Translations under genes and position numbers: made by a program
Origin: Melioribacteraceae bacterium
Lineage (GTDB): Bacteria; Bacteroidota; Ignavibacteria; Ignavibacteriales; Melioribacteraceae
Direction: 5' to 3'
Assembly (NCBI GenBank): GCA_011525875.1
Contig: WYBN01000013.1
Location: 124,001-188,000 of the forward strand
Length of the DNA stretch: 64,000 nt
Part shown: positions 37,675-47,453 of the stretch, piece by piece
Layout: every line of letters starts with the position of its first letter
How positions within the stretch are numbered: the stretch's first letter is position 1
Notes under the pieces: generated by a model
The model's input: only the letters and a program-made list of their open reading frames with translations
Told to the model about the DNA's origin: nothing
The model's database searches: none

Positions 37675-40261
37675 TTGCTTCAAATTTGGCTAACGCAATC
37701 CTGATTTTTGCATAGGATATTTTTGACGGCAATTCATTTTTTATACTTTTCAAATCGATAAACCCGGCATTTATCTTGCTTAGGATTATTTCCATCTCAT
37801 TTTTGGTGATCAAAGAACTAATATCCGTTTCCGGAATAAATTTAATTATGGATTCGATCTGCATAGAAATTACCGCCTCTGGCAATTTCATTAATTGTAC
37901 AATATCCTCAAAGCTGTATCTCTTTCGAATCAATTCGAATAAATAATTAATAGAATCCGGCAAACCCGATTTTGTTAACTTAATGCGGTTCTCTTTTATG
38001 GAGCTAAATTCCTTAATAACCTCAAGAAATTCGATGCCTGCCTTGTTAAACATACGGTTGTTAAATCCGTTTATAGACATTATTTCGCTCGGCGATTTCG
38101 GTTTCTTTTTTGAAATTTCTCTCAATACTTCATCTGGGCATATCATCGCCGGCGGCTGAGAAAATTTAATTGAAATAATTTTTCGTATCTCTCGCAGCCG
38201 GTTGAACAACTCAAGCGACTCTTCATAATCTGCTTCTTCACCGCTATGAAACTTGCTTTCAGCTGAATGTGCGGTAAATGTCTCTATGCCGGTTTCCGAT
38301 AATTTTAACCTATCGTTGTGCCGTAAGATTTTGCCTCTGTGTTCCAATTCACTTAATGTTTTTATAATATCTTTATCCGAATGATGCTTACAAATCCCGA
38401 ATAGTTCGGAATTGATTAAGCTCGGGTGTTTTGTTTTTCCCCTCAATAATTTTATCAGATCAATTTCTTTTATCGGGGTTTGAATTCTATGAATTGCATC
38501 AAGTATCATTTCTTCAAGGTAAGAAGACAGATCACTGGAAAGATTATCTTCGGGCTTACAGTTATCGCATTTGCCGCATCTATAATTTTCTTTATTTTCT
38601 CCAAAATATTCCAATATATATTTGAAGCGGCAGTTATCCGTGAAAACGTATTTTATAATTTCGTCGAGTTTCTTTTTGGAATGTTCTAACCTCTTTTCGA
38701 GATTCGAATTACTTAAGAAAAGATCCTTAGTTCGCATACGTGTTCCGATAATTTTAACTCTTATCCCCGAGCTTGGCTTTTCAAAATTGATTATCCCAAT
38801 AGCTGCAAGGTGATCGAGGAAATGTTCGATTCGTCCAGTAGTATAATTTAAGTCAGACGAAATTGCTTCAAGGTCAACTTTTTGTTTACGGCGGAAAATA
38901 TCATGTCCGTATTTTTTTAGAAGAGAAATTATAAAGTCCTTCAATTCATAATCCGAAATTTTGGAAACAAATTTTTGCACATAGGCAATGTCGGAGATAA
39001 ATTGCATGAAGTTCTGATTCTTATATTTAGATTCATCGCAAAGATATTGTGCCTCTTCAAGAATCTTTAAAGATGCAGCAAATTTACCGATAGAAATTTC
39101 ATTCAGTTTGAGGAGTTTCTGAAATTCTTTCCCAAGTGAAATAGCGTTTGTCTTTGTCGAACCGACTGCCAGCTGTCCGTAACTGCATATTAGTTCGTAA
39201 ACTTTTTCAACTTCTGCGAGCGAAGGATAACCCGCCTGAATAAGAAATCTCTGAATTTTTTCGTCGTTCTGTTCGTAAAGCAAAACTGCTTGGGCTTCAT
39301 TACCGTCTCTGCCTGCGCGCCCAATTTCCTGGTAATAGTTCTCTATAGAAGACGTCAAATTGTAATGAATGATCTTTCTGATATCGCTTTTATCAATTCC
39401 CATTCCGAATGCATTTGTAGCAACAATTATTTGAATGCGGTTGTTCAAAAAATCGTCCTGGATTATTTGTCTCAATTCTCCTGACATACCCGCATGGTAA
39501 TATTCTGCGCTAATTGAATTTATTTTCAGATAATGAGTTACTTCTTCCGTCAATTTTCTTGTGGAACAATAGACTATTGCTGAATCGCTGCTCCCTGCAA
39601 CAAGATTCTTTAGCTTACTCTTCTTCTCGCTTGTTTTTATAACCTTTAAGCTAAGATTGCTGCGTTCGAAACCGAAGCTGAAAATTCGAGGACGCTTGAA
39701 GCCAAGTTCTTTTATAATATCATCGCGAACCTCGGGAACGGCAGTTGCGGTAAATGCAGAACTTTTCTCAACTTCTATCGCGTTTAAAAAATCCTTAATT
39801 TTTCTATAGCTCGGTCTGAAATTATGACCCCACTCGCTGATACAATGCGCTTCATCAACGAAAACATACTCCGGCTTGAAGTTCCGGATTGTGTTAACGA
39901 ATTCGTTATTCTCCAATTTTTCCGGTGCCAGGTATAATAGTTTAATATTGCCTTCACCAGCCTGTTGAAGCATAATTTGTGTCTCTCTATAACCAAGCGC
40001 ACTATTAATTGAACCGGCAATTATTTTATTAGTGTTGAGCTTATCGACTTGATCTTTCATTAAAGCAATTAATGGGGAGATAACTATTGAGAAACTCCCG
40101 GCTAATAAAGCGGGGATTTGATAGCAAAGCGATTTCCCCGCTCCGGTGGGCATAATCGCCAAAACATTGCAGCCTTCTCTTATTGAATGGATTATATCCA
40201 GCTGCCCATCTCTAAAGTCGTCATAACCAAAATATTTCTTTAATGCTTCGTGTTCGTTCAT
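37664..40261 (-). CDS. recQ: ATP-dependent DNA helicase RecQ with HRDC and extra C-terminal HTH
   Basis: 865 residues, longer than E. coli RecQ (about 610). It unwinds DNA 3' to 5' in recombination and fork repair. Seen: M-P-T-G-A-G-K-S-L-C-Y-Q near residue 37, D-E-A-H-C-I-S-E-W-G-H-N-F-R-P, R-A-G-R-D-G, and zinc cysteines of the RecQ-C domain (C-G-K-C-D-N-C). An HRDC domain (D-E-V-L-R-E-I-x-K-K-K-P) near 680-740 is followed by another ~110 helical residues of the HTH_40-like type. The gene is transcribed toward the lipoprotein gene. Confidence 0.95.
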   Translation of the reverse strand: MNEHEALKKYFGYDDFRDGQLDIIHSIREGCNVLAIMPTGAGKSLCYQIPALLAGSFSIVISPLIALMKDQVDKLNTNKIIAGSINSALGYRETQIMLQQAGEGNIKLLYLAPEKLENNEFVNTIRNFKPEYVFVDEAHCISEWGHNFRPSYRKIKDFLNAIEVEKSSAFTATAVPEVRDDIIKELGFKRPRIFSFGFERSNLSLKVIKTSEKKSKLKNLVAGSSDSAIVYCSTRKLTEEVTHYLKINSISAEYYHAGMSGELRQIIQDDFLNNRIQIIVATNAFGMGIDKSDIRKIIHYNLTSSIENYYQEIGRAGRDGNEAQAVLLYEQNDEKIQRFLIQAGYPSLAEVEKVYELICSYGQLAVGSTKTNAISLGKEFQKLLKLNEISIGKFAASLKILEEAQYLCDESKYKNQNFMQFISDIAYVQKFVSKISDYELKDFIISLLKKYGHDIFRRKQKVDLEAISSDLNYTTGRIEHFLDHLAAIGIINFEKPSSGIRVKIIGTRMRTKDLFLSNSNLEKRLEHSKKKLDEIIKYVFTDNCRFKYILEYFGENKENYRCGKCDNCKPEDNLSSDLSSYLEEMILDAIHRIQTPIKEIDLIKLLRGKTKHPSLINSELFGICKHHSDKDIIKTLSELEHRGKILRHNDRLKLSETGIETFTAHSAESKFHSGEEADYEESLELFNRLREIRKIISIKFSQPPAMICPDEVLREISKKKPKSPSEIMSINGFNNRMFNKAGIEFLEVIKEFSSIKENRIKLTKSGLPDSINYLFELIRKRYSFEDIVQLMKLPEAVISMQIESIIKFIPETDISSLITKNEMEIILSKINAGFIDLKSIKNELPSKISYAKIRIALAKFEAINH

Positions 40262-40545
40262 TTATACCCGGATTAAGAATAGAGTTTTTTGTGTAACTGC
40301 AAAAATTCTTATTACAATTATAACGTAAAATTAAAATTACATCTTGGAATTTTTTCATGGGAGAACCGTAACATTTATTCTCAATTCCTAATAATTATTT
40401 TTACTTTTGATAATAAGCAGCAGAATTTACTAAGGGCTGTACCGATTTTTCTGCTTTTTTAATCCAATCCGGTGGTATAAATTTTGTTTAATAATATAAA
40501 ATTTTTCCGTATCGGATCGAACATCTATTTTAATAAGGTGAAAAA

Positions 40546-41490
40546 ATGGCTGAAATGAATTCTAACATGACAAAACTTGAAGATCTTCTTAGCGGAACAA
40601 CCAGGCAGGATGAAGGCGAGAAAATTGAACTTGTCGCAATAATCGGCGCTGGAGTTATGGGGCAGGGAATTGCCCAGACAATAGCCGGCTCAGGTATTGA
40701 TGTAACAATTGTTGAAAAAAATGCCGAACATTTGAAAAAGGCGAAAGAAAGCTTAAAGCGTTCTATGCAAAATGAAATTGCTCGCTGGGCGATGACCTCA
40801 AGCGAAATGAAATCTGTATTAAACAGAATCCATTGGACGCTTGAATTCGATGAGATTAAAGATGCTGATATTATTATTGAAGCTGTTGACGAGAGCTTTC
40901 AGCTAAAAAGACTAATTTTCAAAAAGTGCGATGAAATTGCAAAACCGGAAACGATTTTTATTTCGAACACATCAACTCTAAGCTTGACACAGATTGCCGA
41001 GATAACCAACAGGAAAGATAAAATAATCGGCATGCATTTTCTTAACCCTGTTCCGAAAGTTCCGCTTGTCGAATTGGTGCGCGCTCTTGATACATCGGAT
41101 GATACCGTGAAAATTGTTAAAAAATTTGCAGCAAAAATTGGAAAGACACCCGTCGAAATTTATGAATACCCGGGTTTTGTAACTACAAGAATCATAGTCC
41201 CTTATCTAAATGAAGCAATGCATATCTATTTAGAAGGTATTGCATCCGCTAAGGATATTGATACTGCAATGAAATTAGGTTACAATCTGAATGTCGGTCC
41301 GCTTGAGCTGGCAGATTCCATGGGACTGGATGAAGTATTAAGCTGGATGATTCATTTGTGGCGCGACCTCGGCGAACCGAGATACCGCCCATGCCCAATT
41401 TTGCGCAAATTGGTACGCGACAGAAAATTGGGGAAGAAAACAAGAGAGGGTTTCTTTAAATACGATGAAAACGGAAAAATGATTTTGTAA
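40546..41490 (+). CDS. hbd: 3-hydroxybutyryl-CoA dehydrogenase
   Basis: 314 residues. It interconverts 3-hydroxyacyl-CoA and 3-oxoacyl-CoA with NAD(P)H. The dinucleotide motif is G-A-G-V-M-G-Q-G-I-A, with catalytic H-F-L-N-P-V-P near residue 165 and the P-G-F-V region after it. About 28 polar residues precede the Rossmann strand, an extension most homologues lack. The first in-frame ATG follows an AAGGTG and later Mets have no better ribosome site. Acetate kinase follows 16 bases later. Confidence 0.93.
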   Translation: MAEMNSNMTKLEDLLSGTTRQDEGEKIELVAIIGAGVMGQGIAQTIAGSGIDVTIVEKNAEHLKKAKESLKRSMQNEIARWAMTSSEMKSVLNRIHWTLEFDEIKDADIIIEAVDESFQLKRLIFKKCDEIAKPETIFISNTSTLSLTQIAEITNRKDKIIGMHFLNPVPKVPLVELVRALDTSDDTVKIVKKFAAKIGKTPVEIYEYPGFVTTRIIVPYLNEAMHIYLEGIASAKDIDTAMKLGYNLNVGPLELADSMGLDEVLSWMIHLWRDLGEPRYRPCPILRKLVRDRKLGKKTREGFFKYDENGKMIL

Positions 41491-41506
41491 TTGATAAGAG
41501 GAATAA

Positions 41507-42721
41507 ATGAAAGTACTTGTTCTAAATTGCGGGAGTTCGTCAATAAAATACCAGTTCTTCAATACTGAAAAGAAAGAAGCGCTGGCGAAAGGTCAAGTTG
41601 AACGTATTGGCATGAGCAGCGCTATTTTAACTCATCAGCCAATAGGCAGGGATAAAATAAAAATTGTCGGCGAAATTTTAGATCATACAATAGCAATTGA
41701 ATATGTGATTGCTGTTTTGCTTAGCCCTAACCACGGTGTAATTAAAGACAAAAATGAAATTGATGCAGTGGGGCACAGAGTCGTGCATGGAGGCGAAGAA
41801 TTTTCAGGTTCGGTTCTGATTACCGAACATGTGATGCGCGTTCTTAGGGAAAATATCGAATTGGCGCCGCTTCATAATCCGCCTAACATTAAAGGAATTG
41901 AAGCTGCTAAAGCTCATCTGCCTAATACTCCGCAGGTAGGAGTTTTTGATACAGCATTCCATGCAATGATGCCGAAGCATGCATACATATACGGTATCCC
42001 TTACGAGCTGTACAAAAGATATAAGATTAGACGTTATGGTTTCCATGGCACCTCACACAGATACGTTGCCGAAAGAGCTTCCAAACTTATCGGGAAAAAT
42101 TATAATGACTTAAAAATTATCACCTGCCATTTAGGGAATGGGGCAAGTATCGCCGCTATAGACAGAGGGCACTCGGTTGATACATCCATGGGTTTTACTC
42201 CTCTCGAAGGATTGCTTATGGGAACAAGATCAGGTGATATGGATCCGTCTCTTATTACTTTTATTATGAGTAAAGAAGGGTTATCGTTAGCGGAAATTAA
42301 TACAATGCTTAACAAACACAGCGGACTGGTCGGTATCAGCGGAACGAGCAGCGATATGAGGGAAATAGAAGAAACTATTCTCGAAGGCAATCAAAGATCG
42401 AAGCTTGCATTCGATATTTTCTGTTATAGGATTAAGAAATACATCGGTTCTTACATTGCTGTTATGGGCGGTCTTGATGCTCTTGTTTTCACCGGAGGTA
42501 TCGGTGAGAATTCTATATTGGTAAGAAAAACTGTATGCAGCGGCATGCATTATCTCGGCATTGAGTTAGACTTTGAATTAAATAATAATACGAAAGGCGA
42601 GATGGAAATTTCGTCCTCTGCTTCAAAAGCAAAAATATTTAGGATACCGACTAATGAAGAGCTCGTCATAGCGATGGATACTTCTGAAATAGTTGAAGAA
42701 CAAAAAAAACATGCTGGATAA
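41507..42721 (+). CDS. ackA: acetate kinase
   Basis: 404 residues. It converts acetyl phosphate and ADP to acetate and ATP, or the reverse. Motifs: L-N-C-G-S-S-S-I-K near the start, H-R-V-V-H-G-G, R-R-Y-G-F-H-G-T-S-H, and F-T-G-G-I-G-E-N-S. No phosphotransacetylase gene is in the window. It forms an operon with hbd and ends at a strong terminator. Confidence 0.97.
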   Translation: MKVLVLNCGSSSIKYQFFNTEKKEALAKGQVERIGMSSAILTHQPIGRDKIKIVGEILDHTIAIEYVIAVLLSPNHGVIKDKNEIDAVGHRVVHGGEEFSGSVLITEHVMRVLRENIELAPLHNPPNIKGIEAAKAHLPNTPQVGVFDTAFHAMMPKHAYIYGIPYELYKRYKIRRYGFHGTSHRYVAERASKLIGKNYNDLKIITCHLGNGASIAAIDRGHSVDTSMGFTPLEGLLMGTRSGDMDPSLITFIMSKEGLSLAEINTMLNKHSGLVGISGTSSDMREIEETILEGNQRSKLAFDIFCYRIKKYIGSYIAVMGGLDALVFTGGIGENSILVRKTVCSGMHYLGIELDFELNNNTKGEMEISSSASKAKIFRIPTNEELVIAMDTSEIVEEQKKHAG

Positions 42722-42752
42722 AATTATAGCCCAGCTTTTTAATTCTGCAGTT

Positions 42753-42792
42753 TAGCCGTTTCGAAAAACTTTTTGGGACGGCTATTTTATTT
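42753..42792 (+). terminator. rho-independent terminator after ackA
   Basis: TAGCCGTTTCGAAAA pairs with TTTTTGGGACGGCTA (42753-42784), about 13 bp including G-U pairs, with a small loop. TTTTATTT follows. It lies 31 bases after the ackA stop. Confidence 0.8.
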
Positions 42793-42979
42793 AACCAAAC
42801 GTCAGATAATTGTAATTATATTCGCAGCATTTCCATTTCTAAAATTTTTGAAAAATGATTTTAGAAAACAATACCGGAAATAATCAGCAGATCATAATGT
42901 TTATTTTAAAGGGAATTTTATCATCATTTTATTAAATTCACCTCGTAATTTAAAACTGCAATAAATAAATGAGCGTAAA

Positions 42980-43771
42980 ATGGACTTGAATATAAATGAT
43001 AAAATTGTTCTTGTAAGCGCGGCAAGCAAAGGAATCGGGAGAGCGGCAGCCGAATTATTTGTAAAGGAAGGCTGTAAAGTCGCTATATGCTCAACCAATC
43101 AAGAGAATCTAATTAAAACGGCAGCCGAAATTAAAAAAAATTACGGAGCCGAACCTTTTTGGATTGTTTGTGATCTTAATGTAGAGGGTGATATCGAAAA
43201 TACAGTTTTTGAAGTCCGAAAGCATATAGGTGAAATTGACATACTTGTTAATAACTGCGGGGGTCCAGCGCCGGGCAGATTTGACGACTTGAACGAACAA
43301 GATTGGTCAAACGGTTACAACCAGGTATTGATGAGTGCTGTAAGGTTTATTCGTCTTGTGCTTCCTTCCATGAAAGCCAATGAATTCGGAAGAATAATTA
43401 ATATAACATCTCTTTCGGTAAAACAGCCGGTAGATAATTTAATGCTTTCGAACGCTTTTAGAAGCGCTCTGACTGCAATGTCAAAAACATTAAGCAACGA
43501 TATTGGTAAGCATGATATTACGATAAACAATGTCGCACCTGGCTATACTCTTACAAGCCGTCTATATGAACTTGCCGTCAGCCGCGCAAAGGAAACTGGC
43601 GACTCTCACGAATTGATCTTATCAAAGATGGCAAGTGACGTGCCGATGAAAAGATTGGGCAGACCGGATGAAATTGCATCATTGATTGTTTATCTCGCGT
43701 CGAAACAAGCCGGGTTTATTACAGGGCAGACGTTTGTTGTTGACGGCGGAGTAGTTAAATCGACTTATTAA
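42980..43771 (+). CDS. short-chain dehydrogenase/reductase
   Basis: 263 residues. Classic SDR with S-K-G-I-G-R-A-A (cofactor site) near residue 16 and N-N-C-G-G near 88, followed by a catalytic Ser in I-T-S-L. The usual Y-x3-K active site is not evident: the matching place reads N-A-F-R-S-A-L, a deviation shared by some SDR subfamilies such as 3-oxoacyl reductase-like proteins. Substrate unknown. It appears monocistronic; the 258 bases before it hold the ackA terminator and an AT-rich leader with no clear promoter. Confidence 0.88.
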   Translation: MDLNINDKIVLVSAASKGIGRAAAELFVKEGCKVAICSTNQENLIKTAAEIKKNYGAEPFWIVCDLNVEGDIENTVFEVRKHIGEIDILVNNCGGPAPGRFDDLNEQDWSNGYNQVLMSAVRFIRLVLPSMKANEFGRIINITSLSVKQPVDNLMLSNAFRSALTAMSKTLSNDIGKHDITINNVAPGYTLTSRLYELAVSRAKETGDSHELILSKMASDVPMKRLGRPDEIASLIVYLASKQAGFITGQTFVVDGGVVKSTY

Positions 43772-43817
43772 AAACGCTCTTAGTTCATTTATTGTTTTTC
43801 TCCATTAAAAGGGGACA

Positions 43818-45377
43818 ATGGTGATAAAAGAAATTGAGTTGGAAATACCGCCAGATTTTATTTTCGAAAACGGCTTTCAAAAAAATATGATTGCCCGCAG
43901 ATTAAAATTAAATCTAGAAGAAATAACCGCACACAAGATTATCAAGCGATCAATCGATGCTAGAAGGAAACCTCCTGTTTATATTTTAAGAACATTAGTC
44001 TATATAAACGAGAAGCCCAATCTGTATCTGCCTGTATCGAAGTATAAGAATGTAAGCGGGGCAAAGAAAGTTATAATTGTCGGCAGCGGTCCGGCTGGTA
44101 TGTTTGCCGCGCTTAGATTATTAGAACTCGGCTTAAAACCTGTTGTCATTGAAAAAGGAAAGGATGTAAGAAGCAGAAGACGGGATATAAAAGAGCTTAT
44201 GCAAAATCATAAAGTAAATCCTGTTTCAAATTACTGTTTCGGCGAAGGCGGAGCCGGTACTTTCAGCGACGGCAAGCTATACACCCGCTCGAACAAACGG
44301 GGTAATATTTCTAGTATATTAAATATACTCTGTGAACACGGAGCTGTTGAAGACATTTTGATTGACTCGCATCCCCACATCGGATCGAATAAACTTCCTA
44401 AAATTGTTCAGAGAATTAGAGAAACAATTCTTAATTACGGCGGCGAATATCATTTCGATTCCAAAGTAACTGATTTGGTGATTAAAAATAAGCTGAGCGG
44501 AGTAATCGTTAACAATAATACTGAATTTGTCGGCGAAGCTGTAATCTTAGCGACAGGTCATTCTGCGAGGGATATTTATTATCTCTTACGATCAAAAAAT
44601 ATTGACCTAGAAGCAAAACCGTTCGCAGTCGGGGTTAGAATAGAACACCCCCAGAGTTTGATTGATAGTATACAATATCATTCGAATGAACGGCATAGAA
44701 ATCTTCCTGCCTCGAGTTACAGTTTAGCGTGTCAAGTCGATGATAAGGGAGTTTATTCTTTCTGTATGTGCCCGGGAGGTATTATTGTTCCGGCTTCGAC
44801 TTCTCCCGATGAACTTGTTCTAAACGGGATGTCTGTATCACGTAGAGACTCGAAGTTCGCAAATTCTGGATTGGTAGTAACCGTATGCGAGTCTGATTGG
44901 AAGGAATTTAATCAGCATGGTATTTTTGCCGGATTGGAATTTCAAAAATCACTTGAACACTCGGCATATGAAGCAGGCATGAGGTCGCAAACAGCCCCGG
45001 CACAACGTGTCAGCGATTTTATTATAAGTAGAACTTCATCATCTCTGCCCCCATCCTCATATATACCCGGAACAATCTCATACCCAATTCACGAATTGCT
45101 CCCGAAAAGTATTTCGCATCGGTTAATAAAAAGTTTGGAAATTTTTAACAAGAAGATGAAAGGATTCATAACCGAGGAAGCACAATTATTAGCACCGGAA
45201 ACACGAACAAGTTCTCCGCTCAGAATTCCGCGAGATAAAGAAACACTAATGCATATTAAATTGAATGGGTTTTTCCCAACTGCCGAAGGCGCAGGTTATG
45301 CTGGCGGCATTGTTTCTTCTGCGCTCGACGGTCAGAAATCCGCTGAAGCCGCTGCTAAATTTGTAGATAAGAATTAA
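43818..45377 (+). CDS. FAD-dependent dehydrogenase (COG2509 type)
   Basis: 519 residues. An N-terminal domain of about 85 residues (start V-I-K-E-I-E-L-E-I-P) precedes the FAD-binding motif V-G-S-G-P-A-G-M-F-A near residue 91. Next come G-K-L-Y-T-R-S, A-T-G-H-S-A-R-D, and the C-terminal A-E-G-A-G-Y-A-G-G-I. This order marks the uncharacterised FAD-dependent dehydrogenases close to COG2509. Function is not known; a role in thiol or quinone redox is only a guess. It stands alone after the SDR gene, 46 bases downstream. Confidence 0.85.
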   Translation: MVIKEIELEIPPDFIFENGFQKNMIARRLKLNLEEITAHKIIKRSIDARRKPPVYILRTLVYINEKPNLYLPVSKYKNVSGAKKVIIVGSGPAGMFAALRLLELGLKPVVIEKGKDVRSRRRDIKELMQNHKVNPVSNYCFGEGGAGTFSDGKLYTRSNKRGNISSILNILCEHGAVEDILIDSHPHIGSNKLPKIVQRIRETILNYGGEYHFDSKVTDLVIKNKLSGVIVNNNTEFVGEAVILATGHSARDIYYLLRSKNIDLEAKPFAVGVRIEHPQSLIDSIQYHSNERHRNLPASSYSLACQVDDKGVYSFCMCPGGIIVPASTSPDELVLNGMSVSRRDSKFANSGLVVTVCESDWKEFNQHGIFAGLEFQKSLEHSAYEAGMRSQTAPAQRVSDFIISRTSSSLPPSSYIPGTISYPIHELLPKSISHRLIKSLEIFNKKMKGFITEEAQLLAPETRTSSPLRIPRDKETLMHIKLNGFFPTAEGAGYAGGIVSSALDGQKSAEAAAKFVDKN

Positions 45378-45470
45378 GTCAAATATAAAATTATTCCGGC
45401 GGCCAGTTTGCTCGGAAAGAATTGTTATATTAAATAAATAAAAAAAAGTTTTATATGATCGGATAGTTCA

Positions 45471-47453
45471 ATGCACAATTTTGACATTATCTATGAAGTC
45501 GTAGTCATACTCGCTGTTTCTCTTCCGATGATTTATCTTTTCAAAAAGATAAATGTCCCAAGCATTATAGGCTTTTTGATTGCGGGTATTGTTATCGGTC
45601 CTTATGGGTTAAAGCTTATTGCAGGCACGGAAGAAATTGCGGTGATGGCTGAAGTCGGGGTAATACTTTTATTATTCACAATCGGTATTGAAGTTTCCAT
45701 AAAACAATTGATCGAGATGAAGCGTCTGCTGCTTCTCGCCGGCGGACTGCAAGTTATCTTAACTATTATTTTTGCTTTTGTGATTTTCTTATTGCTCGGC
45801 ATCGGTTTCAATAAAGCTATTTTTTTTGGAATGTTAGTTAGCGGCTCAAGCACTACAATTCTTCTTCGTGTCCTTTCAGACCGGAATGAATTAGAGGCTC
45901 CACACGGAAGAATATCGCTTGGCATTTCAATTTTTCAAGATCTTGCCGTCGTGCCGATGATATTGACTCTGCCATTGCTTCATGATGCGGGCAGCAGCAC
46001 TATCCCCTATATTCTGTTGCAGTTATTAATAGCATTTGGATCTGTAGCAGTAATAATAGTTCTCGCCCATTTTCTGATGCCGAAAATACTTTTCCAACTG
46101 GCTAATCTTCGAATAAGAGAAGCTTTCACTATAGGCGTAATATTGCTTTTGCTAGGCACGGCATATCTCACACATTCTATCGGATTATCATTTGCAATTG
46201 GAGCTTTCATTGCCGGCTTAATCTTATCCGAATCGGAATTCAGCCCGCAAATTATTGCAGAGATGCTCCCTTTCAAGGATGCATTCAACAGTATATTTTT
46301 CGTATCAATAGGAATGTTGTTGAACTTGGGTTTCCTCGTCGAATATCCACACATCATTTTAGTATTGGTTATTGGTGTGGTAATATTAAAAGCTTCTGTT
46401 GTTGTCATGATAATTAGGCTGATGCGGTTTCCTTTACGAACGGCAGTATTATCTGCTTTCACCGTTGCTCAGATAGGAGAATTCTCGTTTGTTCTGGCTC
46501 TTGAGGGCAGTAAATTTAATCTGATTACGCCTGAAGTTTATAATGCTTTTATATCCACATCTATATTTACGATGATGCTTGTACCGTTTACATTGCGGTT
46601 AACTCCTTATTTAACTTTTAAATCGGGGAAGTTTGAGACAAAAACTAAAGCTGAAGAATCTGTAAATGGTCTAAAAAATCATGTTATAATAGTTGGCTTT
46701 GGACTTAACGGTAAAAATCTTGCACGTGTGTTAAAAGAAACAGGCATAAAATATATAGTGCTCGATCTTAACCCGCAGACAGTCAGCAGAGGAAAAAAGG
46801 ACGGCGAGAATATAATCTTCGGCGATGTAGCCAAAGATGAAATCCTATACCATGCGAAGGTCGATATGGCTAACATAATTGTATTCGCTATATCCGACCC
46901 TGGTTCAACAAAGGTTGCACTGCAAATTGTAAAAAGTATTAATCCGAACATTTATGCCATTGTTAGAACAAGATATACTTCTGAAGTCAATTTGCTTCAG
47001 AAGCTCGGCGCAGACGTTGTTATTCCCGAAGAATTTGAAACTTCGCTCCAGATATTCAGCAAGGTTCTTGAAAAATATCATATTCCGCTCAATGTGATAA
47101 TGAAGCAGGTAGCTCTTTTAAGAGGCGAATCTTATTCGATGATGTTAAAAGATTCATCAGAACCAATTCCTTTGTCTCATCTAAATGAAATTCTTGCCGC
47201 CGGATTGACCGAGACCTTTTTTGTGGATGATTCAAATCCCATTGTCGGAAAGACATTAGCCGAACTTCACCTTAGGGCAAAGACGGGAACAACAATAATT
47301 GCTATTGTCCGAAATAATAAGACTATATCCAATCCCTCCGGTGCTGATAAAATATTAAGCAGCGATACTCTTGTAATTACAGGCACACACGATTCTGTGG
47401 ATAAAGCTTTTGATCTGCTTAGCGGAAAAAACATTGATGATAATTCTATTTAA
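45471..47453 (+). CDS. CPA2 cation:proton antiporter with RCK domains (KefB-like)
   Basis: 660 residues. About 12 membrane helices in the first 390 residues include G-F-L-I-A-G-I-V-I-G-P and F-Q-D-L-A-V-V-P. These are followed by an RCK-N (TrkA-N) domain starting V-I-I-V-G-F-G-L-N-G-K-N-L near 405 and an RCK-C domain (about 560-645). It exports K+ or Na+ in exchange for H+ and is gated by ligands of the RCK domains. A pseudouridine synthase gene overlaps its last 17 bases. Confidence 0.93.
   Translation: MHNFDIIYEVVVILAVSLPMIYLFKKINVPSIIGFLIAGIVIGPYGLKLIAGTEEIAVMAEVGVILLLFTIGIEVSIKQLIEMKRLLLLAGGLQVILTIIFAFVIFLLLGIGFNKAIFFGMLVSGSSTTILLRVLSDRNELEAPHGRISLGISIFQDLAVVPMILTLPLLHDAGSSTIPYILLQLLIAFGSVAVIIVLAHFLMPKILFQLANLRIREAFTIGVILLLLGTAYLTHSIGLSFAIGAFIAGLILSESEFSPQIIAEMLPFKDAFNSIFFVSIGMLLNLGFLVEYPHIILVLVIGVVILKASVVVMIIRLMRFPLRTAVLSAFTVAQIGEFSFVLALEGSKFNLITPEVYNAFISTSIFTMMLVPFTLRLTPYLTFKSGKFETKTKAEESVNGLKNHVIIVGFGLNGKNLARVLKETGIKYIVLDLNPQTVSRGKKDGENIIFGDVAKDEILYHAKVDMANIIVFAISDPGSTKVALQIVKSINPNIYAIVRTRYTSEVNLLQKLGADVVIPEEFETSLQIFSKVLEKYHIPLNVIMKQVALLRGESYSMMLKDSSEPIPLSHLNEILAAGLTETFFVDDSNPIVGKTLAELHLRAKTGTTIIAIVRNNKTISNPSGADKILSSDTLVITGTHDSVDKAFDLLSGKNIDDNSI

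Noticed and set aside
40262-40545. Possible small RNA or tRNA in the recQ-hbd gap
   Set aside because: No tRNA arms or stable long fold found by eye; only an AT-rich stretch with TAAATTTT without a -33 partner.
46007-46462. Minus-strand 151-residue frame inside the antiporter gene
   Set aside because: Lys/Thr/Asn/Ile-rich shadow of a membrane protein gene, no start signals.
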